64,000 bases of DNA from Pseudomonadota bacterium (GTDB lineage: Bacteria > Myxococcota_A > Polyangia > Polyangiales > Polyangiaceae), in contig JAEYYX010000035.1 in the NCBI GenBank assembly GCA_023428245.1, positions 57,180 through 121,179 of the forward strand, given 5' to 3'. Positions 44,488-52,988 of this stretch are shown here, in pieces; the first letter of the stretch is position 1, and each line of letters begins with the position of its first letter. Position numbers and translations under genes: made by a program. Under the pieces are notes generated by a model. It worked only from the letters and a program-made list of their open reading frames with translations, was not told the origin of the DNA and made no database searches.

Positions 44488-44503
44488 AGCAGGGGGCGTG
44501 CCA
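44488..44503 (-). promoter_or_regulatory. sigma-54 (-24/-12) promoter
   Basis: Minus-strand TGGCACGCCCCCTGCT matches TGGCACG-N4-TTGCW with one change in the -12 box. The GG (44502-44501) and GC (44490-44489) dinucleotides have the exact spacing sigma-54 needs. Expected transcription start is near 44477, leaving about 43 nt before the ATG at 44434. Confidence 0.8.
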
Positions 44504-44668
44504 TTTTGGACCTGCAGTCAGACCCGCGAGCCAAGACCTTCTCGTTGATGCTCGCGATGCGCACAAACAGCGATCAAACGTGCGCACCGACATGTGCGCG
44601 ATCGTCACGAAGATCCGCTCTCGGGCGCCGATTTGTCGAGACAACCCGACCTCTTCTCCCTCACGAAA

Positions 44669-44734
44669 TTGTGCAAGGCTGATTGTGCAACTTGCACAAT
44701 GGGAGGCCGAGTTGTGCAAAGGCGACTTGCACAA
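44669..44734. promoter_or_regulatory. clustered inverted sites, candidate enhancer for the FHA-sigma-54 activator
   Basis: TTGTGCAA occurs at 44669, 44683 and 44712; its complement TTGCACAA occurs at 44692 and 44727. Sites 44682-44700 form a perfect 19-bp palindrome (9-1-9). Sites 44711-44735 form a second inverted repeat with a 7-nt spacer. They lie roughly 190-260 bp upstream of the predicted sigma-54 start, a usual distance for activator enhancers. Confidence 0.75.
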
Positions 44735-44843
44735 CTTCACAACCCGGAAAACTTCTCGAGATGGCCCGTGCACAAGCGCCAAGATCAGGGGCTCGTTCGC
44801 TCGAGAGCTCGCGCACGCGAGGGGCGTGCGGGCGCGAGGGGCG

Positions 44844-46316
44844 TTACTGGCCGCGGTCCGGATGGACGCGCTTTCGCGGTCTCGGCAGACCGAAGGACTC
44901 GAGGCGATTGATCAAAGTCCTTCGTGAGACGCCGAGTAGCGCCGCCGCCTTTGTCTGATTGCCACGCGCTTGTTCGAGTGCGGAAAGGACGCGGTAGCGT
45001 TCGCTGTCCCCGCGCGCGCCTCTCGCGCCTGACTCGCGGGGCGCCGCAATCAACGCTGTATCGTCCTCGGGCGCCATCCGGCGCTCTGCCATGACCGGCC
45101 GAAACACCTCGCGCAGCGCCGCGGACATCGGCCCGACGTCGGTCTTCTCTTCCTCAGGAAAGAGGTCCTCCTCCTCCGCGGAAGCGCCCCCAGAGCGCGG
45201 CACGTGCTCAGGACCAATCGGCCCGCCCGCGCTCAGAAACGGCGCTCGTTCCATCGCGTTTCGAAGCTCTCGCACATTGCCTGGCCAAGGGTACTCGAGC
45301 AGCGCCGCTATCGCTTCCTGAGTCATCTCCGGAATCCGGATGCGACTCGCCATGCAGAAGCTCGCGAGGAAGTGACGAGCCAGCGGCTCGATCTCGCTCT
45401 TTCGCTGGCGGAGCGGCGGCAGCCTGAGCACGATCCCGCTGATACGATAGTAGAGGTCACGACGGAACCGGCCGCGCGCCACCTCGAGCTCGAGGTCCCG
45501 GTTCGTGGCCGCGACGAACCGAACGTCGATCGGAATGCTCTTGCTCGCGCCCACCCTTCGGATGGACTTCTCCTCGAGCACTCGGAGAAGCTTCACCTGC
45601 GTCGCAAGCGGCATCTCCCCGATTTCGTCCATGAAGATCGTGCCTCCCGCGGTATTTTCGAAGAGACCTGCCCGCGCCGTGTGAGCGCCGGTAAAGGCGC
45701 CCCGCTCGTGCCCGAAGAGCTCGCTCTCGAGGAGGCTCTCCGAGATCGCCCCACAGTTGACCTTGAGCAGCTGTTTTTTCGCGCGGTGCGATGCGTTGTG
45801 GACGGCTTCGGCCAAGAGCTCTTTCCCCGAGCCTGTCTCGCCGAAGATAAGCACGCCGATGTCACTCTGAGCGGCCCGCGCGGCGAGTTCGTAGATCCTG
45901 CGCATCTCCGGATCGACGATGACCGCTCCATTGCCGGACGAGGGCGGCAGGGTCGAATGGATGATGCGTCCGGTGGCCTCTTCGACGTGCAGGAGACAGG
46001 GTACTGCGCCAATCCGAAGTACGGACCCTGGTTCGAGGACGACCCGCTGCCCGGGCCGGAGCGGCCCCGTCTCGGCTAGGCGAACGGCGCCCGTCGTCTT
46101 TTTCGGGAAGATCTGGGTGCCGTTGGCGCTGCCCAGATCTTCGACCTCGATGCGAGAGCCGACGTGGAGCAGGAGATGCTCCCGAGATACGGATGGATCG
46201 TCCACCCGGATGTGGGCGCGTGAGCTGCGTCCGACCAGAAGCTCTCCACCGAAAGGGAGCGGGTGCGTCGACGACGCATGCTTCAGGTAGACAGTCAGCT
46301 CAGCGTGGGAACTCAC
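44844..46316 (-). CDS. FHA-domain sigma-54 transcriptional activator
   Basis: 490 residues. The N-terminal FHA domain (about 5-112; LLVGRSSRAHI, SVSREHLLLH, GSANGTQIF) replaces the receiver of NtrC-type proteins, so control by threonine phosphorylation is likely. The AAA+ domain has Walker A GETGSGKE at 159-166, GAFTGA at 206-211 and Walker B IFMDEIGE at 227-234. The C-terminal Fis-type helix-turn-helix is NQTKAAALLGVSRRTLINRL. All residues needed for sigma-54 contact are present. GTG start at 46316, 9 bp after the Gly-rich lipoprotein gene. The palindrome cluster just downstream is its probable binding site. Confidence 0.94.
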   Translation of the reverse strand: MSSHAELTVYLKHASSTHPLPFGGELLVGRSSRAHIRVDDPSVSREHLLLHVGSRIEVEDLGSANGTQIFPKKTTGAVRLAETGPLRPGQRVVLEPGSVLRIGAVPCLLHVEEATGRIIHSTLPPSSGNGAVIVDPEMRRIYELAARAAQSDIGVLIFGETGSGKELLAEAVHNASHRAKKQLLKVNCGAISESLLESELFGHERGAFTGAHTARAGLFENTAGGTIFMDEIGEMPLATQVKLLRVLEEKSIRRVGASKSIPIDVRFVAATNRDLELEVARGRFRRDLYYRISGIVLRLPPLRQRKSEIEPLARHFLASFCMASRIRIPEMTQEAIAALLEYPWPGNVRELRNAMERAPFLSAGGPIGPEHVPRSGGASAEEEDLFPEEEKTDVGPMSAALREVFRPVMAERRMAPEDDTALIAAPRESGARGARGDSERYRVLSALEQARGNQTKAAALLGVSRRTLINRLESFGLPRPRKRVHPDRGQ

Positions 46317-46325
46317 AATGCCTCG

Positions 46326-46868
46326 TTAGAGGGCGCAATCGATGAATGCGTCGTAAAGCTCCTCACAAGGTGAGCTGCCAGATTGTGCGATCTGGTAGTA
46401 GCCGGAGAACACTTCGACACACATGAAGCCTTCGGCCGCCTGCTCACTCTCGCACTCTACGTTTGCGAGGTATTCCGCCTTACAGGTTGGCTCTTCTCGG
46501 TCAACGCAATCGTCGGTGCAGGCCCCGACATCGTTCCAGTTCGGGCACTCGATCGTCACGATCGTCTCGCAGCGCTTCTCGCAAAGCTCTCGAAGAAGCG
46601 AACCGCCGCCGGCCATGCCTCCGCTGCTGCTTTCACCGGCCATGCCTCCGCTCGGCCCCCCTCCTCCTAAGCCTCCGGTCTGAGCTCCACCCATACCACC
46701 CGAAGCAGCGCCACCGCTGGCCTTGCCTCCGGCGCCTTTGCCCCCAGAGCCTCTGCCCCCGCTTCCCGCATCGTCTTTCGTATCGTCGTCCGAGGGGTCT
46801 CCCGTACACGCCACCACTGCGAGCGAAAGCGCAGCGCTCAGCGTGCCCCAAAGTAAAGTCCGCTTCAT
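46326..46868 (-). CDS. Gly-rich small lipoprotein upstream of the sigma-54 activator
   Basis: 180 residues. Signal and lipobox VVAC (Cys21), then a long Gly/Ser/Ala/Met low-complexity linker (about 35-88), then a compact C-terminal domain with eight cysteines (LCEKRCETIVTIECPNW, ACTDDCVDREEPTC and later). This is a common layout for Polyangia lipoproteins of unknown function. It lies 9 bp before the FHA-sigma-54 activator and is surely co-transcribed. It could be the envelope component of that signalling unit, but this is inference only. Confidence 0.85.
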   Translation of the reverse strand: MKRTLLWGTLSAALSLAVVACTGDPSDDDTKDDAGSGGRGSGGKGAGGKASGGAASGGMGGAQTGGLGGGGPSGGMAGESSSGGMAGGGSLLRELCEKRCETIVTIECPNWNDVGACTDDCVDREEPTCKAEYLANVECESEQAAEGFMCVEVFSGYYQIAQSGSSPCEELYDAFIDCAL

Positions 46869-46994
46869 CCTCAGTCTCCTTTGCTTGATGTCCTTCGGGC
46901 TAACGTCCAGTTCAGCCCGTGATTAATGAGAGAGCTCCCGGCTTTCTCGTAGCGTGCCGCAGCGAGTCGGGCCGAGCCTCCCACCCAAAGCGGC

Positions 46995-48008
46995 TCAGAA
47001 TGCTCCATAAGCCTGGACTCCGGTCGGGGAAAAAGCGACGCCCAAGGGCTTCGCCCGAGCGACCTTGTCTTTGTCGCGGGGTGCGAAAAAAGTCAGGTAG
47101 GTGCTCGCCACGAGGGCCACTCCTGTCCCCACGATGAGCACATCGGTGGCCACGAGCGCCGCGGAGGCACTGGACGACAGTTGTTCCATTTGGCTCGGGC
47201 TGGGGTCAGGGGTTTGTTTCAGAGCATTCAGCGAGCTCGCCTGTCCGATCCCGTATGCACCCGTCACGATCGCGCCGGTGGCCAGCGCCGCCGTCACTCC
47301 CCATCCCACCCAGGCCCCGACCGGGGGACCGCTCGACACGGGCGCCGGGGGGGGCGCGGGGCGCTCTCGAATTGTCACGACCTGAGGCTTCACAGGTGTG
47401 AGGCGAACGGAAACGGTCTTCTCTTCCCCTCCGGCCAAAGTCACGCGCTCGGTCGTCGTCTCGTAACCGTCACGCCGGAAAGAAATCCGATGGGGGCCTA
47501 CGTCGAGGACCAATGGCTCCACGTTCGGCGTCTCTCCGTGCGGCACATCATTCACCAGGACGAGCACGCGAGGCGGCGCCGTCTCGACGCGCAAGAGAGC
47601 AGTCCTCGCCGTGAGCATCTCGAGATCGCGCTCAATCTCAGCCCTTCTCGCCGGATCGATAGTCTCGCCACCTTGACGCAAATACGACTCGAGGGCGAGA
47701 CGGGCTCGAGCAAACTCCCCGAGTTGAATCGCTACGAGACCTAAATTGTAGAGGACTCGGTAATCTGGAACGAGTTCGTAAGCCTTCTCGAACTCCACGA
47801 GCGCCAGCTTCGCTTCTCCCTGATTGTAGAACGCAACGCCCTTCTGAAATCGCTCCGAAGCCTCGCTGAGGCGAGCTTCATCGGGGCTTTGCGTCGGCTC
47901 CGCGTCGGAAGAAACCTCCCCTGCATCAGGATTGCCCAATGCCGCGCGCGAGAAGGCAAGATTCGCAAGAAGGAGCACGCTCGTGATCAAGGACAGGGGA
48001 CGACGCAT
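46995..48008 (-). CDS. exported TPR-PEGA domain protein
   Basis: 337 residues. A signal peptide precedes TPR-like helices (about 45-130; RFQKGVAFYNQGEAKLALVEF, DYRVLYNLGLVAIQLGEF). A PEGA domain follows (about 145-205; RVLVLVNDVPHGETPN, HRISFRRDGYETTTERV), then a Pro-rich linker and two hydrophobic segments (about 225-250 and 285-310). PEGA domains usually sit on envelope-facing proteins. Its ATG directly follows the stop of the Ser/Thr kinase gene, and the kinase also carries a PEGA domain, so the two probably work together. Confidence 0.85.
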   Translation of the reverse strand: MRRPLSLITSVLLLANLAFSRAALGNPDAGEVSSDAEPTQSPDEARLSEASERFQKGVAFYNQGEAKLALVEFEKAYELVPDYRVLYNLGLVAIQLGEFARARLALESYLRQGGETIDPARRAEIERDLEMLTARTALLRVETAPPRVLVLVNDVPHGETPNVEPLVLDVGPHRISFRRDGYETTTERVTLAGGEEKTVSVRLTPVKPQVVTIRERPAPPPAPVSSGPPVGAWVGWGVTAALATGAIVTGAYGIGQASSLNALKQTPDPSPSQMEQLSSSASAALVATDVLIVGTGVALVASTYLTFFAPRDKDKVARAKPLGVAFSPTGVQAYGAF

Positions 48009-49634
48009 TTAAGGTGTTCCGTGAGCGAAAGGGTTCACAGGGTCGAGGGCCCGCGGCTTCTTGTCCGAAGCGGAACTATCCGACTTCTCGGCGAGAGTAT
48101 CCTGCGAGGGAACTTGAACCGTCACAGTCCGGCTGCTCTTTTTCTTGGATCTGTCGGAGCTGTCGGCCGCGGCTGGTTGAGCCCGTGTTTCCTCGGGCAA
48201 AAGCGCAATCTCGAGGCCTTGGTCTCGGTCGAAGCGAATCTTTCGCTCGACTCTCTGATAGCCGGCGAGCACGAACGAAAGAACACCTTCCCGTACGTCC
48301 CGTGAGCGCTCAATGATAGCCGAACCTTCCCCTACCACCTCTCCATCCAAGAGGATCTGCGCATTCTCTGGGTGAACTCGTGCGGAGATCGTCGCAACTT
48401 GAGGGACATCAGGCGCAGCCGCCGCTCTTCGGTCCGGCTCCGAGAGCGCAGGTGAGTCCGAGGCTTCTTTAGGTTCGAAGGAGAAGGCAGCCACAATTGC
48501 GCCGAGCACCAACGTCCCAAGCGCCACGAATCGTGTTCGCCCCGGAGAGGCGAAGGGAGGCACGTGACTCTCGAAAGCACTCTCGAGGATCGTTCGAGTT
48601 GAGACCACATCCTCACTCGAGGGGCTCGAATCTTCGCGCTGCGTCTGCTCTTCGTCGGGAGAGTCAAGGGCACCACTCGCGAGCGCGCGGATGCGCGCGT
48701 TGCGCAAGGAAATTCGCTCACCCAAACTGTGCTCGAGCAAGAGCGAAATGTCCGCGCTCGAGACGCGACGATTTTCCTCGCGGAGCCAGCGCTCAAGGGC
48801 CAGCTGAAACTCGAGTGCTGTTTGGAAGCGGTCGGCAGGGTCGCGCTCGAGCGCCTTCATGATCAGCTCCTCAAGTGAACGAGGGAAGCTCGGATCGATG
48901 CTCGAGGGGGACTCCACGTTCGCCTCGAGGATCTTGTACATGAGCGCGACGGCGTCCCCGCCGCAAAAGGGGCGCTTCCCGAGCGTCGCCATGTAGAGGA
49001 CACAGCCGAGCGCGAAGATATCGGCTCGGCGATCGATGTCCTTCGAGCGGACCTGCTCGGGAGCCATATAAGAGAGCTTCCCCTTGACCTCACCCGTTAC
49101 AGTCGCTTGGTGAACCTGACCGCGGGCTTTGGCCACGCCAAAGTCCGAGATCGTCACGGTCCCGTCCGACGAGATCAGTATGTTCTGAGGAGAGACGTCA
49201 CGGTGGACGACGTGGAGGAGCGTTCCGGCTTCGTCGACGAGCTCGTGAGCCGCGTGAAGTCCGGCGGCCACGTCGGCCACGATCTTGACAGCGATCGGGT
49301 GAGCGATGGCTTTGCTGGGCTGCGCCTGGAGCAGATCGAACAGGCTCGCGCCGTCGCAGAACTCCATGACCATGTACTGCACGCCGAGCGCGCGCCCGAG
49401 CTCATAGACCTTGCAGACGTTCGGATGCTCGATCAACGAGGCAATACGCGCCTCGTCGAAGAGGACCTTGGCCGCCTCCTGTCCCCCTTGTTTAGTGGTC
49501 TTGAGCGCGACAATTCGCGTGCCCATGGCGCGGATGTCGCGCGCGGCCCAAACCTCCCCCATCCCACCCTCGCCCAAAGGAACGAGAAGGGCATAGTGGT
49601 CCAATGTGCGCGGGGCCGTACGAACGAGAGTCAT
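48009..49634 (-). CDS. membrane Ser/Thr protein kinase with PEGA domain
   Basis: 541 residues. The kinase domain (about 12-280) has an intact Gly loop (GEGGMGEVW), Lys in VALKTTKQ, catalytic HRDVSPQN, SDFGVAKA and MAPEQ. A disordered region and one membrane helix (about 365-385, FVALGTLVLGAIVAAF) follow, then an extracytoplasmic PEGA domain (about 415-475; ARVHPENAQILLDGEVVG) and a Ser/Lys-rich tail. The HRDVSPxN form is common in myxobacterial kinases. The stop codon abuts the ATG of the TPR-PEGA gene. It is divergent from the second kinase. Confidence 0.93.
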   Translation of the reverse strand: MTLVRTAPRTLDHYALLVPLGEGGMGEVWAARDIRAMGTRIVALKTTKQGGQEAAKVLFDEARIASLIEHPNVCKVYELGRALGVQYMVMEFCDGASLFDLLQAQPSKAIAHPIAVKIVADVAAGLHAAHELVDEAGTLLHVVHRDVSPQNILISSDGTVTISDFGVAKARGQVHQATVTGEVKGKLSYMAPEQVRSKDIDRRADIFALGCVLYMATLGKRPFCGGDAVALMYKILEANVESPSSIDPSFPRSLEELIMKALERDPADRFQTALEFQLALERWLREENRRVSSADISLLLEHSLGERISLRNARIRALASGALDSPDEEQTQREDSSPSSEDVVSTRTILESAFESHVPPFASPGRTRFVALGTLVLGAIVAAFSFEPKEASDSPALSEPDRRAAAAPDVPQVATISARVHPENAQILLDGEVVGEGSAIIERSRDVREGVLSFVLAGYQRVERKIRFDRDQGLEIALLPEETRAQPAAADSSDRSKKKSSRTVTVQVPSQDTLAEKSDSSASDKKPRALDPVNPFAHGTP

Positions 49635-49987
49635 CCAAGAGAGAGCTTCTACTCAAACTCGGCAGTTTACTCGAAAATTTCCCACACTGCCAGCTCGATC
49701 ACACAACACACGATCCCATCTTATTTTCATCACACTAATACCTTTGGGGGCTTTGGGGGACTTTGGGGTCGCACCATGGCGCTACCTCGCGCCCTTTCCC
49801 CTACGTGATCCCCCTCTGCCCGAGAACAACATTCGGAGGCTCGACCTCCCCACATAGAGCTCACATCACGCCACACAGAACCACATCCCCTCCCGGCCCG
49901 ATCGTCGAAAGTTCTGTTTAGGAGTACACTTCACGGAGGTTTCGTCCGTTTTCACAGAGAGGAATTCCGAAAAGCTCGCTCCCTTCC
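49635..49987. other. divergent promoter region between two Ser/Thr kinase genes
   Basis: 353 bp without a gene, visibly more A+T-rich than its flanks around 49650-49740. It contains a 10-bp direct repeat, CTTTGGGGG at 49742, CTTTGGGGGA at 49751 and CTTTGGGG at 49761. It must carry promoters for both kinases; none is clear enough to mark. Confidence 0.5.
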
Positions 49988-51475
49988 ATGACGACAAGCT
50001 TCAACCCTCCCACCTCTCGGCGCCCCGAAAACGAAGATGGCTTCGTGGTGGGCAGCGTCGTCGGGAGGTATCGCCTGCTCGCGCTTATCGCGAGCGGTGG
50101 CATGGCGCACGTCTGGGCCGCAGAGCCACTCTCCTCGGGAGGCATGAGCCGCACGATCGCGCTCAAGGTCATCCGCCCCGAGCTCGCTTCCGATCCGGAG
50201 TACGCGAGGCTGTTCATTGACGAGGCCACGATCGCGACCGCTGTCCGTCATCCGAACGTGTGCCAGACCTTCGAGCTGAATCGCCATGAGAACGTTCTGT
50301 TCATGGCGATGGAGTGGGTCCCGGGAGATTGCCTCGCGGGTCTTATCCGAAACGGGAATCGATTCTGGCCCCTCGACGTCGACATCGCAGCGCGCATCTG
50401 CGCCGACGCCGCGGCTGGTCTCCACGCTGCTCATGAAGCTACCGACGCGCACGGCATTCCACTCGGTGTGATCCACCGCGACGTATCCCCTGCCAACGTG
50501 CTCATCTCGACCCAGGGGCAGGTCAAAGTGAGCGATTTCGGGATCGCCAAAGCGCGCCACCAGCTCCACGAAAAGACGCGCACCGGAGAGGTCAAAGGAA
50601 AGTTCGCCTACCTCGCACCCGAGCAGATCGCCGGCGGCCCCACGGATCGTAGGGTGGACATCTACGCGCTCGGTTGTGTCCTTTACACAGCGACCTTAGG
50701 CCTGCGGCCCTTCGGCAATGGTCCCGACGCAATGCCCAAGATCTTGCTCGGCGAGTTCAGAAGACCGCGTGACATCGATCCGACCTATCCTCCCGGACTC
50801 GAAGAAATCATCCTCAAAGCTCTCCAACAGCGTCCCGAAGATCGATACCAAACCGCAAATGAGATGACAGAGGCCATCGAAAATTGGCTCTGGGAGACGA
50901 GTCGCCTGGTCACTCAAACGGACGTCGCCGCCGTGGTCGGGCAGCGTCTGTCCCCGGAGATCCAGGAGGCCATCTTCAAGTTGCGAAACCGAACGCGAGT
51001 CCAAGCCGAGGTCGCCTACCAAATGCTGAGAGAGACCTTGGATATGCTTGAGCCCCCCACAGCCTCGACAGGAGTGCTCGTCCCGGAAGAGGTACGCGCC
51101 CGCTCCCGGAGCAGTCGCAGCCCCGACCCTGGTGACGACGAAGCAGACGCCACCAAAATCGTCCAGTTCGATCCCTTCGCGGCCCTCGATACAGGAATCG
51201 GCCCGCGCCCGGGCGCTCCATTGGCCCCGTCGAATCCCCTGCCCCAGGTGGTTCAGGTGATCCGCCACGCGCCGCTCTCTCTGGGTCCGACGAAGCCTGT
51301 CGCCGGGCCCATGGCGGCGCCACGGCGCCGCCCCCCCTCCACGGGCGGACGCAAACGAGCATCCAAAAAGAACAAGCACCAGGATGAGTTTCCCAGGTGG
51401 CTCGGCCCCGTCGGTTTCGCCAGTCTCGCCCTCAGCATCGCCTATTGGCTGATCTCGGGAAGCTCCCACCTCTAG
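49988..51475 (+). CDS. tail-anchored Ser/Thr protein kinase
   Basis: 495 residues. The kinase domain (about 27-290) has Lys in IALKVIRPE, HRDVSPANV, SDFGIAKA and LAPEQ. The Gly loop is unusual (IASGGMAHVW, with the first glycine replaced). A long Pro/Ser/Arg-rich region follows, ending in one hydrophobic helix (about 472-490, LGPVGFASLALSIAYWL), so it is tail-anchored with little or nothing outside. It has no recognisable sensor domain. It is divergent from the PEGA kinase. Confidence 0.92.
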   Translation: MTTSFNPPTSRRPENEDGFVVGSVVGRYRLLALIASGGMAHVWAAEPLSSGGMSRTIALKVIRPELASDPEYARLFIDEATIATAVRHPNVCQTFELNRHENVLFMAMEWVPGDCLAGLIRNGNRFWPLDVDIAARICADAAAGLHAAHEATDAHGIPLGVIHRDVSPANVLISTQGQVKVSDFGIAKARHQLHEKTRTGEVKGKFAYLAPEQIAGGPTDRRVDIYALGCVLYTATLGLRPFGNGPDAMPKILLGEFRRPRDIDPTYPPGLEEIILKALQQRPEDRYQTANEMTEAIENWLWETSRLVTQTDVAAVVGQRLSPEIQEAIFKLRNRTRVQAEVAYQMLRETLDMLEPPTASTGVLVPEEVRARSRSSRSPDPGDDEADATKIVQFDPFAALDTGIGPRPGAPLAPSNPLPQVVQVIRHAPLSLGPTKPVAGPMAAPRRRPPSTGGRKRASKKNKHQDEFPRWLGPVGFASLALSIAYWLISGSSHL

Positions 51476-51858
51476 AAATCTGCAAGTCCGAGGGAGCAGC
51501 TGCCCTTGCCGTTCGGCCTTGGTTCGTCGAGTCCGGGCGTGCCTTCGAGCCTCGCCTGCCGCCAGCGAACTGTGTGCAAATCACGGCGCACCTCTATTGC
51601 TACGATCGCCGCTCTCCCGTTCCTCCCTCTCGATTCCGCTTGCGCCAAAACTGCGCGGCGCCCCGAAGACCGAACGAGGGCCCCCATCACAACCCAGCGC
51701 TGCCCTCATCATGATCGGAAGCCGGCTTTTTTTTCTGGCAAGGCCAGAAGTTAGGCCCTAGACCTGCTTCCGACTCTCCCGGGTCCGTCCCGACCTCATC
51801 AGGTCGCTCGGGTCCAGTGAACGAAATCGATCCCACCGGGAACCCCAAGAGAAACGAT
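51476..51858. other. intergenic region upstream of exbB
   Basis: 383 bp with no convincing gene. It contains one short hairpin, CGACCT-CATC-AGGTCG at 51791-51806, close to the exbB start, and a T8 run near 51727. It should hold the promoter of the exbB-exbD-tonB operon. Confidence 0.45.
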
Positions 51859-52533
51859 ATGCACCTAGTAGAATGGCTTCAGCGACTCATGACCAACTTC
51901 GGCGCTGCCTGGGTCATGTGGCTCCTGATCGGACTCAGTGTCATTTCCGTAGCGATCATGCTGGAACGGGGTTGGTTCTACCTCTCTCTCCGCGATGACT
52001 TGGCGGCCCTCGGTGGCCGGTTCCGGGACCTTTTGCGCTCCGGAGACTACGATGGGGCCCGCAAGACGCTCGAGGATTCGCCGAGTGCGGAGGCTGCGGT
52101 GGTTCTGGCCGGACTCGCGGAAGCGGATCGCGGTCCCCAGGCGGCCGAAGAAGCCATGCAAGGCGCAAAGGCACTTCAGAAGATGCGGCTCGAGAAGCGC
52201 CTCGCCTTCCTCGGAACCCTCGGCAATAACGCCCCCTTCATCGGCCTCTTCGGTACGGTCATCGGCGTGGTGCAGGCCTTCGAAGGCCTCGCCCAAGAAT
52301 CGACCCAAGAGGCTCAAGGCGCTGGTGCCGCGCCCCAGGTGGTCATGGCAGCCATCGCAGAGGCTCTCGTCGCTACCGCGGTCGGTCTCGCTGTCGCGAT
52401 CCCGGCCGTCGTCGCGTTCAACTTCTACCAAAGACACTCTCGCGCCATCCTGGCAAACACTGAGGCCCTCAGTCGCGTCCTCATGTCCCAACTCGTCGGC
52501 AAGGGTGCCGTCCTGCCCAAAGGAAAGGACTGA
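51859..52533 (+). CDS. exbB: ExbB/TolQ/MotA-type proton channel subunit
   Basis: Inner-membrane proton-channel subunit energising TonB-type transport. 224 residues with three membrane helices: about 17-35, about 115-135 (LGNNAPFIGLFGTVIGVVQAF) and about 155-178 (EALVATAVGLAVAIPAVVAFNF). These carry the ExbB/TolQ signature. ATG 51859 follows AAGAGAAACGAT; GTG 51817 is also in frame. exbD begins 2 bp downstream. The set could equally be called tolQR-like; the tonB-like third gene favours exb. Confidence 0.9.
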   Translation: MHLVEWLQRLMTNFGAAWVMWLLIGLSVISVAIMLERGWFYLSLRDDLAALGGRFRDLLRSGDYDGARKTLEDSPSAEAAVVLAGLAEADRGPQAAEEAMQGAKALQKMRLEKRLAFLGTLGNNAPFIGLFGTVIGVVQAFEGLAQESTQEAQGAGAAPQVVMAAIAEALVATAVGLAVAIPAVVAFNFYQRHSRAILANTEALSRVLMSQLVGKGAVLPKGKD

Positions 52534-52535
52534 GA

Positions 52536-52988
52536 GTGGCTGGCGGTGCTCAAAATGACGACGATGACGGACTGATCTCAGCGATCAACGTCACGCCGCT
52601 CGTCGACGTGGTGCTCGTGCTGCTGATCATCTTCATGGTCACCGCGCGCATCATCCACCAACAGGGCGTGCCTATGGAGCTCCCGAAAGCTGCCAGCGGC
52701 GAGAATATCCAATCGGTGTTCTCCGTTGAACTCTCCGTGGACGGAGGTACGACGGTCGACTCGACCAAGGTGGACAGCGACGAAGCCGTGTCCTCCCTCG
52801 CTAAGGCTGCTAAGGCGAAAAATCCCGATCTTCGTGCGGTGATCCGTGCCGACAAGAAGGTGGAGCACGGCCGGGTCATCCACGTCCTCGACCTCCTCAA
52901 GCGCGCTGGCGTCGCCAAGATCGCGTTCGCTGTGACGCCCGGTAGCGCTTCAGCCCCCGAACCCAGCGCGGCCGAACCGGCCCCATGA
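52536..52988 (+). CDS. exbD: ExbD/TolR-type subunit
   Basis: 150 residues. A short cytoplasmic N-terminus leads into one membrane helix (about 19-38) that carries the essential aspartate: INVTPLVDVVLVLLIIFMV, with Asp near residue 24. A periplasmic ExbD/TolR domain follows (VFSVELSVDGG, LRAVIRADKKVEHGRVIHVL) and a Pro/Ala tail. GTG 52536 has AAAGGA upstream. The stop overlaps the tonB-like start by 4 bp (ATGA). Confidence 0.92.
   Translation: MAGGAQNDDDDGLISAINVTPLVDVVLVLLIIFMVTARIIHQQGVPMELPKAASGENIQSVFSVELSVDGGTTVDSTKVDSDEAVSSLAKAAKAKNPDLRAVIRADKKVEHGRVIHVLDLLKRAGVAKIAFAVTPGSASAPEPSAAEPAP

Larger units (their letters stand above)
44435..44843. other. regulatory intergenic region of the sigma-54 module
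   Basis: Non-coding stretch between the FHA-sigma-54 activator stop and the lipoprotein start. It contains the -24/-12 promoter (44488-44503) and the TTGTGCAA/TTGCACAA site cluster (44669-44734). Nothing else in it looks like a gene. Confidence 0.7.

Noticed and set aside
46941..46958. Possible sigma-54 promoter before the Gly-rich lipoprotein gene (CGGCACG on the minus strand)
   Set aside because: No GC at the required -12 distance, and the -24 box starts with C.
49742..49768. G-quadruplex in the kinase promoter gap
   Set aside because: Only three G-runs are present where four are needed.
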